Below, piece by piece: positions 20,821-32,897 of a stretch of DNA of 64,000 nt; within the stretch, counting starts at the first letter, position 1; every line of letters starts with the position of its first letter. A model generated the notes under the pieces. The model was not told the origin of the DNA, did no database searches, and was given only the letters and a program-made list of their open reading frames with translations. Location of the stretch: positions 4,216,001 through 4,280,000 of the forward strand of contig JAKSXM010000014.1 of NCBI GenBank assembly GCA_022575985.1, given 5' to 3'. The translations under genes and the position numbers were made by a program. Source of the stretch: Anagrus nilaparvatae. Taxonomy: Eukaryota > Arthropoda > Insecta > Hymenoptera > Mymaridae.

Positions 20821-21790
20821 CCCCCTCAGATTATATTTAATGTTGAATCGAAAAGTGTTTTAATTCACAAATAAAAACAATTGTACAGTGAGATGTCAAT
20901 TTCAAATAATGAACTTTTTTCATAATTTTAATAAACCTTTCATTATTTTTATTTTCAAAATTTATCTAAAAAAAAAAAAATATTGCATTATTGTCCCTCG
21001 GTGCTACGCACCTCGGGCCAGAATCCTGTTCATCCCTCAAAATATATTTTTCTTCTGTTCTGGTCGGCGAAATATTTTAATAGAATGACGAAATACTCGA
21101 ATTAATTTTCATGTTATTATGCAAATATAATTAATTTTCTATTAGTTTAAACATTTTTCATTAAAATTTATAATTATTTTTACAGTTTATATTATATAAA
21201 TTAATATTTAAGAGATTGTATAATAAAATAATTATGGGATTTCTTATTTCCGTATTTTTTACACAAAATTTTATTAATAATTAAGTATTTTAAAAGATAA
21301 TAAAAATTAGAACTAATGAAATAAATAATGAAAAAATCAGCGAAACCTATTACGAATAAATTAGACGAAAAATTATATGTCATATGAGTATTTTAGAGAT
21401 AAATAGAAATTTACCTCAAGAAAAAAATATTTAATATAGCATCTGAATGTAAATATGTACTAATTTATTACTATCCGTCGAAATAAATTTTTCTTTTGTC
21501 CTGAACGGAGAAATTTTACACTTGGATGACGAAATACTTCAATGAGTTTTCATATATTATCATATAAATAAAAACCAATATTATTTTTATTTTCAAAATT
21601 TATTTCAAGACAAAAATACATATCGTATCTGAATGCAAATATTGATTACTGTCCCTCGGTGCTACGCACCTCAGGCTAGAACCTTTTTCAACCCTCGACA
21701 TTAATTTCTTTTGTTCTGGACAGCGAAATTTTATAATAGGATGATGAAATACTCGAATGAGTTTTCATATATTATTTATGTCGATCGCAT
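20820..21790. repeat. Duplicated block with a GC hairpin
   Basis: Two copies of a block (about 20925-21110 and 21580-21780, with a partial copy near 21480) share the phrases TTATTTTCAAAATTTAT, GTCCCTCGGTGCTACGCACC, TTCTGTTCTGG and GAAATACTCGAAT. The hairpin GGTGC-TAC-GCACC stands out in an AT-rich setting. In the second copy it is followed by CTAG, which would suit a Helitron 3' end, but the usual spacer is absent. Confidence 0.45.
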
Positions 21791-21849
21791 CTACAGTTGT
21801 AATGTTTTATTATAGTTTAAACATTTTTTATTAAAATTTATAATTATTT

Positions 21850-22500
21850 TGACAGTTTATAATAATAAATTAAAAAATTAATATTTAAAATTGTTTTACA
21901 AATTTTTTATACAGCGCGCGGCTGACAATGCAGAGAAAAAATGAATCGATTAATTAGATAAAATCGAAGACGAAAGTTTTAAAAGATTGTATAATAAAAT
22001 GAGAAAATTATTATATTTCTTATTTATATTTAATTATAATGAAAAATACCCAAAATTTTATTATTAATTAATAAAAGATTCAAATATAATTCAATAATAA
22101 TAATAATTATTTAACGCGCGGAATGCGCCAGAGTAAATCGATGACAAAATTCGTTACAGTTCAGTTTTATAGAGAAAGAATAATAATAAATTAAAAAATT
22201 AATATTTAAAATTGTTTTACAAATTTTTTATACAGCGCGCGGCTGACACTGCAGAGAAAAAATGAATCGATTAATTAGATAAAATCGAAGACGAAAGTTT
22301 TAAAAGATTGTATAATAAAATGAGAAAATTATTATATTTCTTATTTATATTTAATTATAATGAAAAATACCCAAAATTTTATTATTAATTAATAAAAGAT
22401 TCAATTATAATTCAATAATAATAAAAATTATTTAACGCGCGGAGTGCGCCAGAGTAAATCGATGACAAAATTCGTTACATTTCAGTTTTATAGAGAAAGA
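21850..22500. repeat. Tandem duplication of a 321-bp unit
   Basis: Two adjacent copies carry the landmark CAGCGCGCGGCTGACA at 21912 and 22233 (321 bp apart) and a second landmark TTAACGCGCGG near 22108 and 22431. They differ at only a handful of positions, so the duplication is recent. There is no coding capacity. Confidence 0.7.
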
Positions 22501-22944
22501 CAAAATTTTTTTCAAATTTAAAAAAATATTGAAGTATCTCGAGACTATTGATAAATTTTATTGTCACAAGTTTGTAGTATTCGATTTGGCACCAATTTTT
22601 ATGTATTCTATTAAATTTTTTTCAAAGCGGGTAACTTTAAAATTTTATAAAATATTTTTTTGAAGCTGATAAAAAAAATTTTTTTATTTTTTTATTTATT
22701 ATGGTATTTTTAATAATTAATTTGTTTGCCTATGTCCGATGAATAAAGTACATAAAACCGATGTTAAAATAAAGTTAAAATAAAAAATTTATTACTATTT
22801 TTGTGAAAGTTTAAATTTTTTGAAAATTTGGTTAAAAAGTAAAAAATCTGAAGAATATGATAAAATTTTAATGTGGCCATTGGTATTACTTGATTCAGTC
22901 AATTCTAGAACCATCTATTTATACATATCTTTACTATATACTAT

Positions 22945-22990
22945 ACTAGCAAAAGTTGGAGGGGGGGCTTCGCCCCCCCCCCCCTGTGTC
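22945..22990 (-). mobile_element. Helitron-like 3' terminus
   Basis: On the minus strand a strong hairpin (GGGGGGCGAAGCCCCCC) is followed by about 11 nt and then CTAG before a T. A hairpin 10-12 nt ahead of CTRR is the diagnostic 3' end of Helitrons. A matching inverted copy of the interior, with the hairpin but without CTAG, lies at about 24365-24555. No Rep/helicase gene is present. Confidence 0.45.
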
Positions 22991-24364
22991 ACATTTACTT
23001 CTTTTTGTGTTGTTTCAAAAAATCATTTTTCATTGCAAATTTATAATTATGCAAACACATTCAAACTATTCAGAGCAGCGTAGGTGAAACATTAATGAAA
23101 AATTATAGGTTCTGATTGATTCTCTAATTATAATAGAGAAAATAAAAAAATTTAACTGAGTACGTATAAATTAGTGCCAAATCAAGTAATACCAATTGTG
23201 ATAGTAAAATTCAATCATATTTTTTAGGTATTTCACTTTTCAAGCAAATTTTGAAAAAATTTTATATATCCTATAGGATTTTTATAAAAATAGTAAAAAT
23301 TGAATATCTCCAAAAGTGAGAAAGCTGAGTCAAAAAACTATAGCCTATGTTATCCGAATACTTTTATTCTTTATTATGACACTGGTTTCATGTCAAGTGG
23401 TTCGGTGGTTCTTGAGTCATTAGGGTACAGACAGACAGACAGACAAATAAATTTTCAAATATATATAGTATATGGTAGTATATAGTATTAAGACATGTAT
23501 ATATATAGATGGTTCTAGAATTGACTGAATAAGTAATACCAATTGCGACATTAAAATTTTATCATATTTTTCAGATATTTCACTTTTTAACAAAATTTTC
23601 AAAAAATTTAATTTTTCCCAAAAATAGTAAACATTTTTTTATTTTAAAACTGGTTTTATGTAATTTCTTTCATTTTTTAACGAAAAAAATTATAATATAT
23701 TATTAATTTCTTGTGTTTGTCTTATTTTTTATTATAATTATTTTTAAAAACCAAACATTATTTCAATTCCATCAATTTTTTTTTTTTAATTTTAAAGAAA
23801 CGTACGTTTTTAATAAAAATTTAACTAAGTACGCATAAATTAAATTTTCAATATAGAATATAAATTACATTATAATGTACACACAGGCCCACAAATTAAT
23901 AATTAAAAATACCATAAAGAATAAAAAAATGAAAAAAATTTTTTTACCAGCTTCAAAAATATTTTATAAAATTTTGAAGATACTTACGTTTTGAATAAAA
24001 ATTTCAGAGAATACGTAAAAATTAGTGCCGAATCGAATACTATGAAGTGCGATAAAAAAATTTTTCAATAGTCTCGAGATATTTAAATTTTTGTTAAAAA
24101 TTTTAAAAAATGTTAAAAATAATAAAAATTAAATATCTCAAAAATTACGATAGCTGAGCAGAGAATCTATAGCCTATGTCACCCGCAGACTTTTTTTCTT
24201 TATTTTGACACCGGTTTCATGCCAATCGGTTTGGTGGTTCTTCAATCATTAGGTTACAAACAAACAAACAAATAAACAAACAAACAGACAAATAAATTTT
24301 CAGATATATATAGTATTAAGATATAGTTGAAAATTTATTTGCCTGTATGTCTGTACTTTGTTAA

Positions 24365-24555
24365 ATGTTTTTATTTTCTCTATTATAATTATAGAATCAA
24401 TCAGAATCAATAATTTTTCATTAATGTTTCACCTTCGCTGCTCTGAGTAGTTTGAATGTGTTTGCATAATTATAAATTTGTAGTTAAACATAATTGTTTT
24501 AAGCAACGCAAACAGAAGTAAATGCGACACAGGGGGGGGGGGGCGGAGCTCCCTC
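24365..24555 (+). repeat. Inverted copy of the Helitron-like 3' region
   Basis: The phrase TTTGCATAATTATAAATTTG and the G-run with GGAGCTCC repeat, in the opposite orientation, the sequence at 22960-23110. The right end is degraded: TATCACC stands where CTAG would be expected. Confidence 0.45.
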
Positions 24556-24559
24556 CTAT

Positions 24560-24829
24560 CACCTGATAAATAAAAAAAGATTTCCGAATAAAATAAATCG
24601 AATGTTTAAATAATTATGTGTTTGTTTTTATTTCTATTTCAGACCCCTTTGTAATATGTTTTCTTATTATTGGTTTGTTTATGTGTTTGCTGGTTTATTT
24701 ATTTTTGCAGTGTTTTAAATTGGATTTAGTTCTGCATTTGCTAAATCGTGGTTTATGAAACCAATAATAAAAATATAGTTGCTGAATTCTAAGGTTCTAA
24801 TGCCCAAAAATAGTTATTATAAATTAGAG
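24560..24829. other. AT-rich stretch, nothing recognised
   Basis: No supported feature. Confidence 0.3.
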
Positions 24830-24925
24830 GTTTATGCAAAGGTGTCCGCTTGAGTGTTCTGTTCGTGCGTAACGCATACTTACCTCTCTGCCGTATGCAA
24901 AAAAAAAATTATTATTATTATTAAT
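24830..24925 (+). mobile_element. 3' fragment of a SINE
   Basis: The sequence GCGTAACGCATACTTACCTC, then an A-run and (ATT)n, matches in order the 3' end of the tRNA-derived SINE at 51722-52216 (GCGTAACGCATTCTCACCTA...GCAAAAA(ATT)n). Only the last 90 bp or so are present. Confidence 0.45.
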
Positions 24926-25960
24926 ATTGTCTTTATTTACCAAAGCAAAAATTGATTTAATACATAATATACAATATATACAATTAAGAATACTAAAAAA
25001 TCTAATACAATATATCACAAATAAAATTTGTCTGTAAAGATATAATCAAAATAGATAAATAAATAAAAGTGATTTTGGTCAAATCGTTAAGTTAAATTGA
25101 AAATAATACAATCAATATTCAAATATATAACATATCAAAATGTGCGTCAATCATGAGTGTATACAAGAATTTAAATAATTTAGTTTCTACTATATAAATA
25201 CTGTTTAATACTCTTTTTGAAACGTGTGAATGAATGTAGGACCCGTATACATGGTGGAATGTTATTCCAATAGTGAGCATACTTGACTTGAAAAGAGTTC
25301 ATGCCCCAGTCAGTTGTTATTGAGGATGGTATTTTCAAGTCTTTACAAACACCGTGAGATGGTTCATCGGATTTATACGGTTCAAATAAAGATAGGAGAA
25401 AAGGAGGTTCCTTCATGCGTATTAGTCTGAACAAGGTTAAGGCTGCAAATTAATTGGTACGGGCATTTATAATCATCCAATTAAGTTTTCGTCTAAAAGG
25501 TGTGATGTGGTCTTGTCGTCTTAGGGCAAAAACATAACGTACACAGGAGTTTGACAGTCTTTGTACTTGATCAATTAGTTGATTGTTAATGTCAGAGTAA
25601 ACTACGTTGCAGTAGTCCAGATGTGTTTAATCAGGTTTAATCAGGCGATTTGATTCCGCGCATACCGCTATAGCCTTAGCTGACTCAGAGAGCCTAAAAA
25701 TACCCTGTTGTATTTGATTGGTCGAAACCTGGACATAGATCTGCAGGTCATCTGCATATAATAATCTGAACGTGCTTGCATCCAGGAAATCCCGAATATC
25801 TTTCATGTAAATGCAAAAGAGCAAAGGTCCGAGTACTGAACCTTGCGGTAAACTGAGGTTTATATCACAATAGTCAGAGACTGATTTGCCAGATGCTGCA
25901 CATACAGATTCTCCGCAGAGATATGACTAGAACCAACGCAGGGTTAATTTTCAAAAGCCT
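24926..25960 (-). mobile_element. LINE relic with internal deletion
   Basis: The minus strand keeps an RT core (25960-25627) and the C-terminal end (25600-25180), followed by a 3' region ending in AATAAAGACAAT and (AAT)n. The stretch that normally separates the RT active site from the C-terminus is missing, and a short repeat (AATCAGGTTTAATCAGGCG, about 25629-25647) marks the joint. The C-terminal segment resembles the LINE fragment at 37845-38752, so both belong to one clade (CR1/Jockey-like). Confidence 0.7.
25180..25960 (-). pseudogene. LINE reverse transcriptase and C-terminal domain, broken
   Basis: Frames on the minus strand give, in order: TLRWF, then an in-frame stop where F or Y is usual; LSLPQGSVLGPLLFCIYMKD, the RT box before the active site; FRLLYADDLQIYV with intact YADD catalytic aspartates; then, after the deletion, LDYCNVVYSDINNQL and RRKLNWM; and finally NSFQVKYAHYWNNIPPCIR with FTRFKKSIKQYL. 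The last matches the WN-xx-P...FK-xx-L ending of CR1/Jockey-type ORF2 proteins. Stops and shifts show it is dead. Confidence 0.75.
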
Positions 25961-27481
25961 GCAAGATACCTCCGTTTTAAATAAAAATTTAGGAGAATAC
26001 ATAAAAATTGGTGTTGAATCAAATTCTACAAATTTGTGACAGTAAAATTTGTCGATAGTCTCGAGATATTTCAATTATATTTTAAATTTTTTAAAATTTT
26101 ATCAAGTTCATAATGACTGAAAATTAAATATCTCAAAAACTACGATAGCTGAGCCAAAAATAAATAGCCTATGTTACCCGCATACTTTTTTTCTTCATTT
26201 TGACACTAGTTTCATGCCTATTGGTTCGGCGTTTATTGAGTGATGAGGTCTTGAGTGACAGACAGACAGACAAACAAATAAATTTTCAAATATATATAAT
26301 ACTAGCAAATGTTGGAGGGGGGGCTCCGCCCCCCCCCTGTATTGCATTTACTTCTGTTTCTGTTGCTTAAGAAAATCATGTTTCACATTTTAACTTCGTG
26401 TTATTAACTGGCTATGCAATTTTTTCGGTATTTTTCGATCTAGAGAATTTAAAGCCTCATAATAAAAATTTATTAAATAATTTTCAGAGGGGCGTCTTTA
26501 TAGTCCTAATAGTTCGTAGCGTAAACAATATAAATTGAAAATAATACAGTCATTTTTAAATAAAAAATCGTATATTTGACTTCTGGATATGCAAAATCTA
26601 GTTTTTCAGAGGGCCCTAATTTTTCGTTAATGATAATCTCGATTAACTAATTTGTAAAAAGATTTAATTTATGATACAACGATCATGTTTTTGTTTTCTA
26701 AATCGTAAAGAATCTATAAAATTTCTTGAATTTTTCTCTATTTCTTTTAATTTACTCCAAATTATCGAAAATTTTTTTTGAAAATCAAAAAAATTTTCAG
26801 ACTTCAAAAAAATTTTACACATTTTTACAGAAGCGTCCGTTTTTTATGCAAATTTATCTGAATAAATTAGTGCCGAATCGAGTAATACCAATTTTTACAG
26901 TAAAATTTTATCATATTTAGTTATTTCACTTTTTAATCAAATTTTCTAAAATTTTATTTTTTCCAAAAATAGTGCAAATATTTTGAATATCTCCAAAAGT
27001 ACGGTAACTGAGTTCTAAAACTATGGTCTATGTCACCCGCTGACTTTTTTTCTATATTTTGACACTTTATTTTGACATTGATTCGACCCTGATGATGAAA
27101 CACATACACACACAGACCCACAAATAGATGATTATAAATACCACAAAAAATAAAAAAATTTTCCAACCAGCTTCAAAAATATTGTATAAAATTTTAAAGA
27201 TACCTCCGTTTTCAATAAAAATTTAGGAGAATACGCAAGAATTGGTGCCAAATCGAATACTACAAAGTGTGACAGTAAAATTTTTCGATTATCTCAAGAT
27301 ATTTTAATTTTTGTTAAAAATTTTAAAAATTTTATTAAGTTCAAAAACACTAAAAATTGAATATCTCCAAAAGTACGATAGCTGAATCGCAAAACTATGG
27401 CCTATGTCACTCGCGGACATTTTTTCTTTAATTTGATACTGGTTTTATATAATTTCGTTCACTGGTTTTACTCTGATGATA

Positions 27482-27512
27482 ATACACACACACGCACACA
27501 CACACACACACA

Positions 27513-27556
<44 letters not shown>
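27482..27556 (+). repeat. (CA)n microsatellite
   Basis: A long CA-alternating run with a few G interruptions, at the tail of a dispersed repeat copy. Confidence 0.95.
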
Positions 27557-27559
<3 letters not shown>

Positions 27560-27658
27560 ACAAATAAATTTTCAAATATATATAGTAGTAAGATAAGATA
27601 AGACTAGTAAGATAAGATAAGATTAAGATTAAGATATATAGTATTAAGTTATGTAAAT

Positions 27659-27660
<2 letters not shown>

Positions 27661-27702
<42 letters not shown>
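27661..27702 (+). repeat. (GA)n microsatellite
   Basis: About 20 GA units preceded by TGTAAATAAGAAA. The same junction and the sequence to its right recur at 42500-42720, so the tract belongs to a longer duplicated segment. Confidence 0.95.
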
Positions 27703-27705
<3 letters not shown>

Positions 27706-27814
27706 TACGCACGCCATCTCCGGTTACTGATCCGATCAGTTGTGTACTCCTTATCGTGTTCTTAGCAACAGCTTTTATAAAATAAAGGCAAATAATTAAG
27801 CACAATTTATATAA

Positions 27815-28000
27815 TTAACAATAGTTAAATTGATTATTATCTACCTCATCCTCATCCACCACTCCACTAGTTATTTTAATGTCATATCGCGTACATTTTC
27901 TTCACATAATCCAACCAAAAACTCCAAATATTATTATCGCCAGCAACAATACAACTATAATTATTATCAAAGAATAATCTTCTGCATTTACCCCTATAAC
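27815..28000 (-). pseudogene. C-terminal tail of a single-pass membrane protein, with stop
   Basis: The minus strand reads VIGVNAEDYS, a hydrophobic segment of about 20 residues (Leu, Ile, Val and Ala with a few Gly), a TGA stop, and in the same frame RKCTRYDIKITSGVVDEDEV ending at TAA (27815-27817). A membrane helix followed by a short charged tail fits the C-terminus of a type I membrane protein. The duplicate at 42644-42720 keeps IKITSGLVDEDEMDN, so this tail was once under coding constraint. The position among repeats suggests an envelope-like protein of an LTR element, but a host membrane protein is equally possible. I cannot name it. Confidence 0.4.
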
Positions 28001-28009
28001 TAAAACATA

Positions 28010-29455
28010 CATTTATTATTATAATTTAATTCTTTATAGACAGAATTAAAACAAAAATAATTTTATATATATTATTATTTTGAAAATAATTTTAAAAATA
28101 ATTTTATTTAAAAGAATTAACCTCAAAATAATTCCTCCCCAAAGAATTAAATAAACATTCATTCTTTTTTGAGTAACAAGAAATTCTTTGTATAAATTTA
28201 AAAATTTAACTTGAAAATCTATCAACTGATAATTTCATGTCATACAAGCTATATTTACCCAAATTTTAAAAATATTGTTATTTTTAACCCTATAAATTGA
28301 AAATTTTAACTTAAAAATCATAAAAATTGATGAATTTTTATAATTTAAAAATTAACTTATTTTTTCTTATATCAACTGATCATCACAGAAGATTAATCCA
28401 AGAAGCTAACTGGTACCTTCCATAATATTTCGTCTGACGAATCCAAAAATCTATTATATTACTGATCTTATATTTTAACTAATAATCTCTAAATATTTTA
28501 TACAAATCTAAAATTTACTTGCATTTTTTTTTTAGTTTTTAATAACAATAACTAAAAAATATTTTTTTATGTACTTATATTATACAATTTTATGTATTGA
28601 CACAAAAAATGGACAGAAAATTTTAAAATTATATTTTACACCCCTTTGTAACCCAACCATCAGCACCATCTTCCCCACCTAACCGAATCAGGATGATTAG
28701 ACTGGATAGAGGGAGATAGGTAGGTCAAAATTGATACTTAACATTTGATATAAATAATAAATCCTACATCCGATATTCGTATTAACGTCACATACGACAT
28801 AGGAACCCACTGGTGCATTTCCGCTGATGCTGATCTGGTACAATAGCGTTAGAACAAAAGTCAGCCATGACGTAAATTAGGAGAAATTTATGAACGTAAA
28901 TTGCATAGATCTCAACTCACGATTTTTAGAAATAATTAAAAACGCCTCGGGTAATTGGACGTGACAAGACTGACGCTTTTCTGTATTGGACGTCTCCCCC
29001 AAAATCCAACAATATGGACAGATTCAAATTATATATTGCCCTTCAGTCGCCCAAAATGTTTAATAGAGTACCACCACTTATTAGAATACCACCATTCGTT
29101 ATAGCACTTGTTTTTGATTTGAAGACTTATACATTTATATTTATAATTAATAAAGTGAAGTTATATTAACTAATATTATCTATCAGTTATTTTAAGTAAT
29201 AAACAATACTTCTTTTATTACCAGCTAAGTATCAAGATTATAATCATCTACATCAACTGTACTAACTACATATCAACCTAATTATATAATAAAAACCCCT
29301 GGGGCACTCATATCGCCAGTATAGACTTATATTATTAAAATTTTTATCCAAGTATCCCGGCAAAACCTCAGGATACGAATCAATTATCTTATTTAATTAT
29401 TATTTAACACTATATTATCCTAAACTCAAAGCCCTTTATTAGTAAATATACCTAT
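28010..29455. other. AT-rich stretch, nothing recognised
   Basis: No supported gene. A less AT-rich patch at 28640-29050 looks like decayed element sequence but gives no clear frame. Confidence 0.3.
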
Positions 29456-29459
29456 ATAC

Positions 29460-29645
29460 CAATTCTTTTATAGGGTGGCATAGGTCATAATTTTGCATAG
29501 CAGCTATCGTACTTTTGGAGATATTCAATAATTACTATTTTTGGATTATTTTCGAAAATTTGTTTAAAAACTGAAATATCTTATAAATATAATAATTGGC
29601 ATTGCTTGATTCGGCAATAACTTACACTTCATTAGTTAAATTTTA
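29460..29645 (-). repeat. Copy of the CAGA-tract dispersed family (partial)
   Basis: The phrases TTGGAGATATTCAATAATTA and GGTGGCATAGGTCATA mark a minus-orientation copy without the microsatellite. It stops just before the LTR element at 29683. Confidence 0.45.
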
Positions 29646-29682
29646 TTTAAGAAATCCGATTTCCCAAAGCTGAAGCTTTAGC

Positions 29683-29893
29683 TGAATGATAATGAGTGTA
29701 TTAAGGATGTTGGATGTTGGGATAATTTAGGAGATTCTAATTTTAATAAATTATATGAATTTTATATTTAATCTAATGTTTATTGGAGATGCGAACTTGT
29801 CGGCATCTTAGCGGACACTGCCGAACGTACATACAAGTAAAAGAAAAGAGCGTGCTCTACACACAAACACACTATATACATATTTACACAACA
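29683..29893 (-). repeat. 3' LTR of the BEL-like element
   Basis: Preceded on the minus strand by a purine-rich tract at about 29906-29894 and beginning TGTTGTGTAAATATG. It shares with the 5' LTR the phrases AGAGCACGCTCTTTTCTTTT (one change) and TTCGCATCTCCAA. The outer flank is TTAGC. Confidence 0.65.
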
Positions 29894-32800
29894 TTCTACC
29901 CACCACAATTTATTATTAAATTGTAAAAAAATAATGCATTAAAATAATAAATTGTATATACATAAAGCAAAAAAGTAATTGTGGTGAGCAGATGACATAA
30001 TAATATAATTAAAAAAAAATATAATAAAAAAAATATAATTGTAATTTACAGTGCTAAATGGCACAAAAATTAAAAATTTGATTTTAAAAGCTAAATATAA
30101 AGCCCAATGGCTAAAGAATTAATAAATTGTAAATTTTGAAGTTATGAAAATTAATTAGAATATAAAAAGATATATAAAAGTTACAACTACACAATTCAAA
30201 AGCTAATATAACTGATCTTGAGCATCACTAGCTCCACCAGACTGGCAGATCCATAGACCTTAATGGTTTGTAAGACCAATAAAGCCTCTGACCACACTAC
30301 ACAGTCAGTAATGACATTAATCTTTTTATAATTTGAACGGTTTAACACAGACAAATATCATTATAGTATAACAACAAGTTTTATAAAGTTCAGCAAATAG
30401 AACATTAACCCATTATAAAAATTTTGCTTATAATAGTTCTCTCCCTCTCCTCAAAAAAATTGAAAAGGATAAGTTAACTTGAATAAGATTACTCAATTTA
30501 ATTTAAAAGAAAAAAAATTGCAGTTTAAGGGTACTTTGTGGTAAATATGACGATTTTTTAGGTAAGGATTGTAAAGAGACGGTTAGAGATTTTTGAGTAA
30601 ATTTTTGTTTAGTATTTTATGTTAAGTATTATATTTAACAAAAAATTTTTTTTTTTATGACGTCACTTCCGCGTTACACGTGCGTAAACCAGACACTATG
30701 TCAAAACTTCGTACAAGATATCTCCAGTTTGGCTTATCGAAAAAAAAAAAAAAATGGGTAATAGTTTAAACCAGCCTTTGAGTTTTTTCAAAAAAATTAA
30801 TTATAAACAATATGGCGGCTGTTTAAAGTTAAAATGTAAAAAAAGGCCTAAATTTTTAGGACTAAAGTAGATGTAAAAACTTTTTGAGAACTTTTTTTTA
30901 AAATCACTCGAAGTCAGCCCCTGAAAAATATATTTTTTTAACTACTCAGCAAATATGAAGTAAATCGCTTGAATAGTTATTGCATAATCGTGTACGCAGT
31001 TCGCGAAAAACGTGTTTTGAGATAAGCGCGTTTGCAGTTTCAAAAGAAGTTTATCGATACTTTAAATTAAATAATTTTCTTTTTTCTTTTTTTTTTAGAG
31101 CAACTCAAAACGAAAAAATCTAGACCATAAACATTTAAATCGGTCCCGTATTTTTACAGAGAAGTTAATTAAAAGGTGTAAAAACGTGGTTTAAAAAAAA
31201 AAAATAAAACCGCAAGTGGAAAAATTAAAAAAAAAAAAAAAAAACTTAATGTTACAAAAAAGTTATATGAAGTTAATTATCTAGATTTAGCAAATTATTT
31301 AGAAAAATTAAATTATTAAAACGTTTAAATGTCATAACCGATGGTGCAGTATAATCTGTAGTTCCATGGTTGAATGCTTCCATGTTTTGAGCAGTATTGA
31401 TGGAACAGCAAAATATATAAGTTGTTGAAAGTCCATTAAGGCCACAGATTCCATGTCAATCAGTGCAATAGAATCACTTGATTTCAGCAAGTTGAAAGCC
31501 AAATGAATTGAAAGGTTGTTGAACCTATGTAACGTCAAAATCAATTAGTAATGTTCAAATAATTTAGAAGATAATAATATGATTAATTTTGAAAAAACAG
31601 CAAAATGAGATTTTAATTTATTTTAAAGATTTACAAAATTAATATAATTTAATTAAAAATGAATGTAAGAAATTTTGACATTAATATCAATGTAAAAAAT
31701 TTAATTTAAAAGAATTCAAAAACAAAAAATTTCATTCAAAATATTAAACTTTTGAAATTGATTAACATACCACACAAGAGCAGTTCTCTTTATATGAATA
31801 AATTATAATATGAATTTTTAGTAAAGTTAATTTGATAGATTTTTTATCAATAGCAATTTTAGATTTGAATTTTATATTTTAAAATATACAACACAATTAA
31901 TTGACAATAACTATTTAAAACAATAAAGCAATTTACTTTTAAATTAGATTTTATTTAAAGGTAACTATTAATTAAGTAAAAATTTTAAAAAAAATGAATA
32001 AAAGTTAAATATTAACGTCTCTCAAAAGCATTTATAGAGATAACTTAGCTTAATTTTATTCTGCTAGTTGATTCTGGTGCGCCGCTTTTTAATTATAAGC
32101 CGTTAGTATTTCAATGATAAATTATGCGTCGTCTATCTTCTCCCCTTAATATTCCGAGGTAATAATTCCGCGCTGATGTTTGGAGCCATTTTGATGATCA
32201 GAAGGCCATTCCATCTTCTTAAAATTGCAAACTTGAGGTTCGGTAATAAAACGCGCCAATTTTAATACAAATTTCTTTTGTAATAACTTCATCTAACTAA
32301 ATGCCCTTGACATTTTTTCTTTTCTTGATTATTTAATTTTTGCAGAATTTTTATCTTTCTTCGAACTGATGATACTGAATTTTTTTATTAAATTTTTTTT
32401 ATATTTGGAAATTATTTGCTTATATAAATTTGATTTCAAACTTGATTCTCCTTCTCGGTTTTAAAATTTAAAAATTTCACCATACTCTATTATTTTTTTT
32501 AAAATTCACACTTTTAGCAAATAAGTTTGTTGAATAGCAAATTGGAAATATTAAAAATAATATTTTAAAGTTCCATGTGCCCGTTTATGAAAGAAATCAA
32601 ATTAAAGTTTTTTAATTTCGACACAATACTTGCTCCAAAAATTAGTTCTTAAAACCCTTTTTTATTTCTGCTTTTTAAAATTTTGACAGAAATATTGTAA
32701 AGCAAATTTCACTTTTTTTTTAAATAAATTTCAATCATCAATTTTACACAATTTCTCTGTAATACTCCCGTCACGTTTTTTTGAAAAGCCACTGATGTCA

Positions 32801-32897
32801 CATGGCTTGAATAGAATGTACTCACTTTTTTGTTTAGAAAAAACAGAATTTCATTATTTTTGCTCACTGTGCAGGTTCGTTCCATGGGATGCCAAAA
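29894..32897 (-). other. Interior of the BEL-like element, no coding frame
   Basis: About 3 kb of AT-rich sequence without a supported gag, protease, RT or integrase. A frame at 31544-31332 (70 residues) is not recognised and may be accidental. Near 30655-30725 a less AT-rich patch with ACGTCACTTCCGCGTTACAC may be foreign sequence. GC-richer sequence also occurs at 32070-32260. Confidence 0.4.

Larger units (their letters stand above)
22500..27600. repeat. Mosaic of one dispersed repeat family with microsatellite tails
   Basis: Copies lie at about 22500-22910, 23200-23640, 23920-24330, 25960-26300, 26840-27170 and 27175-27600, on both strands. The shared order is an AAAATTTT-rich part, GAATATCTCCAAAAGT or its variants, AGCCTATGTCACCCGC, GACTTTTTTTCT, a GACACTGGTTTCATG phrase, then a CAGA, CAAA or CACA microsatellite, and ATTTTCAAATATATATAGTA. 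The same family is seen at 13880 and 29460. No transposase or RT belongs to it. Short frames in this stretch are accidental. The zone 26345-26840 shows no further structure. Confidence 0.6.
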
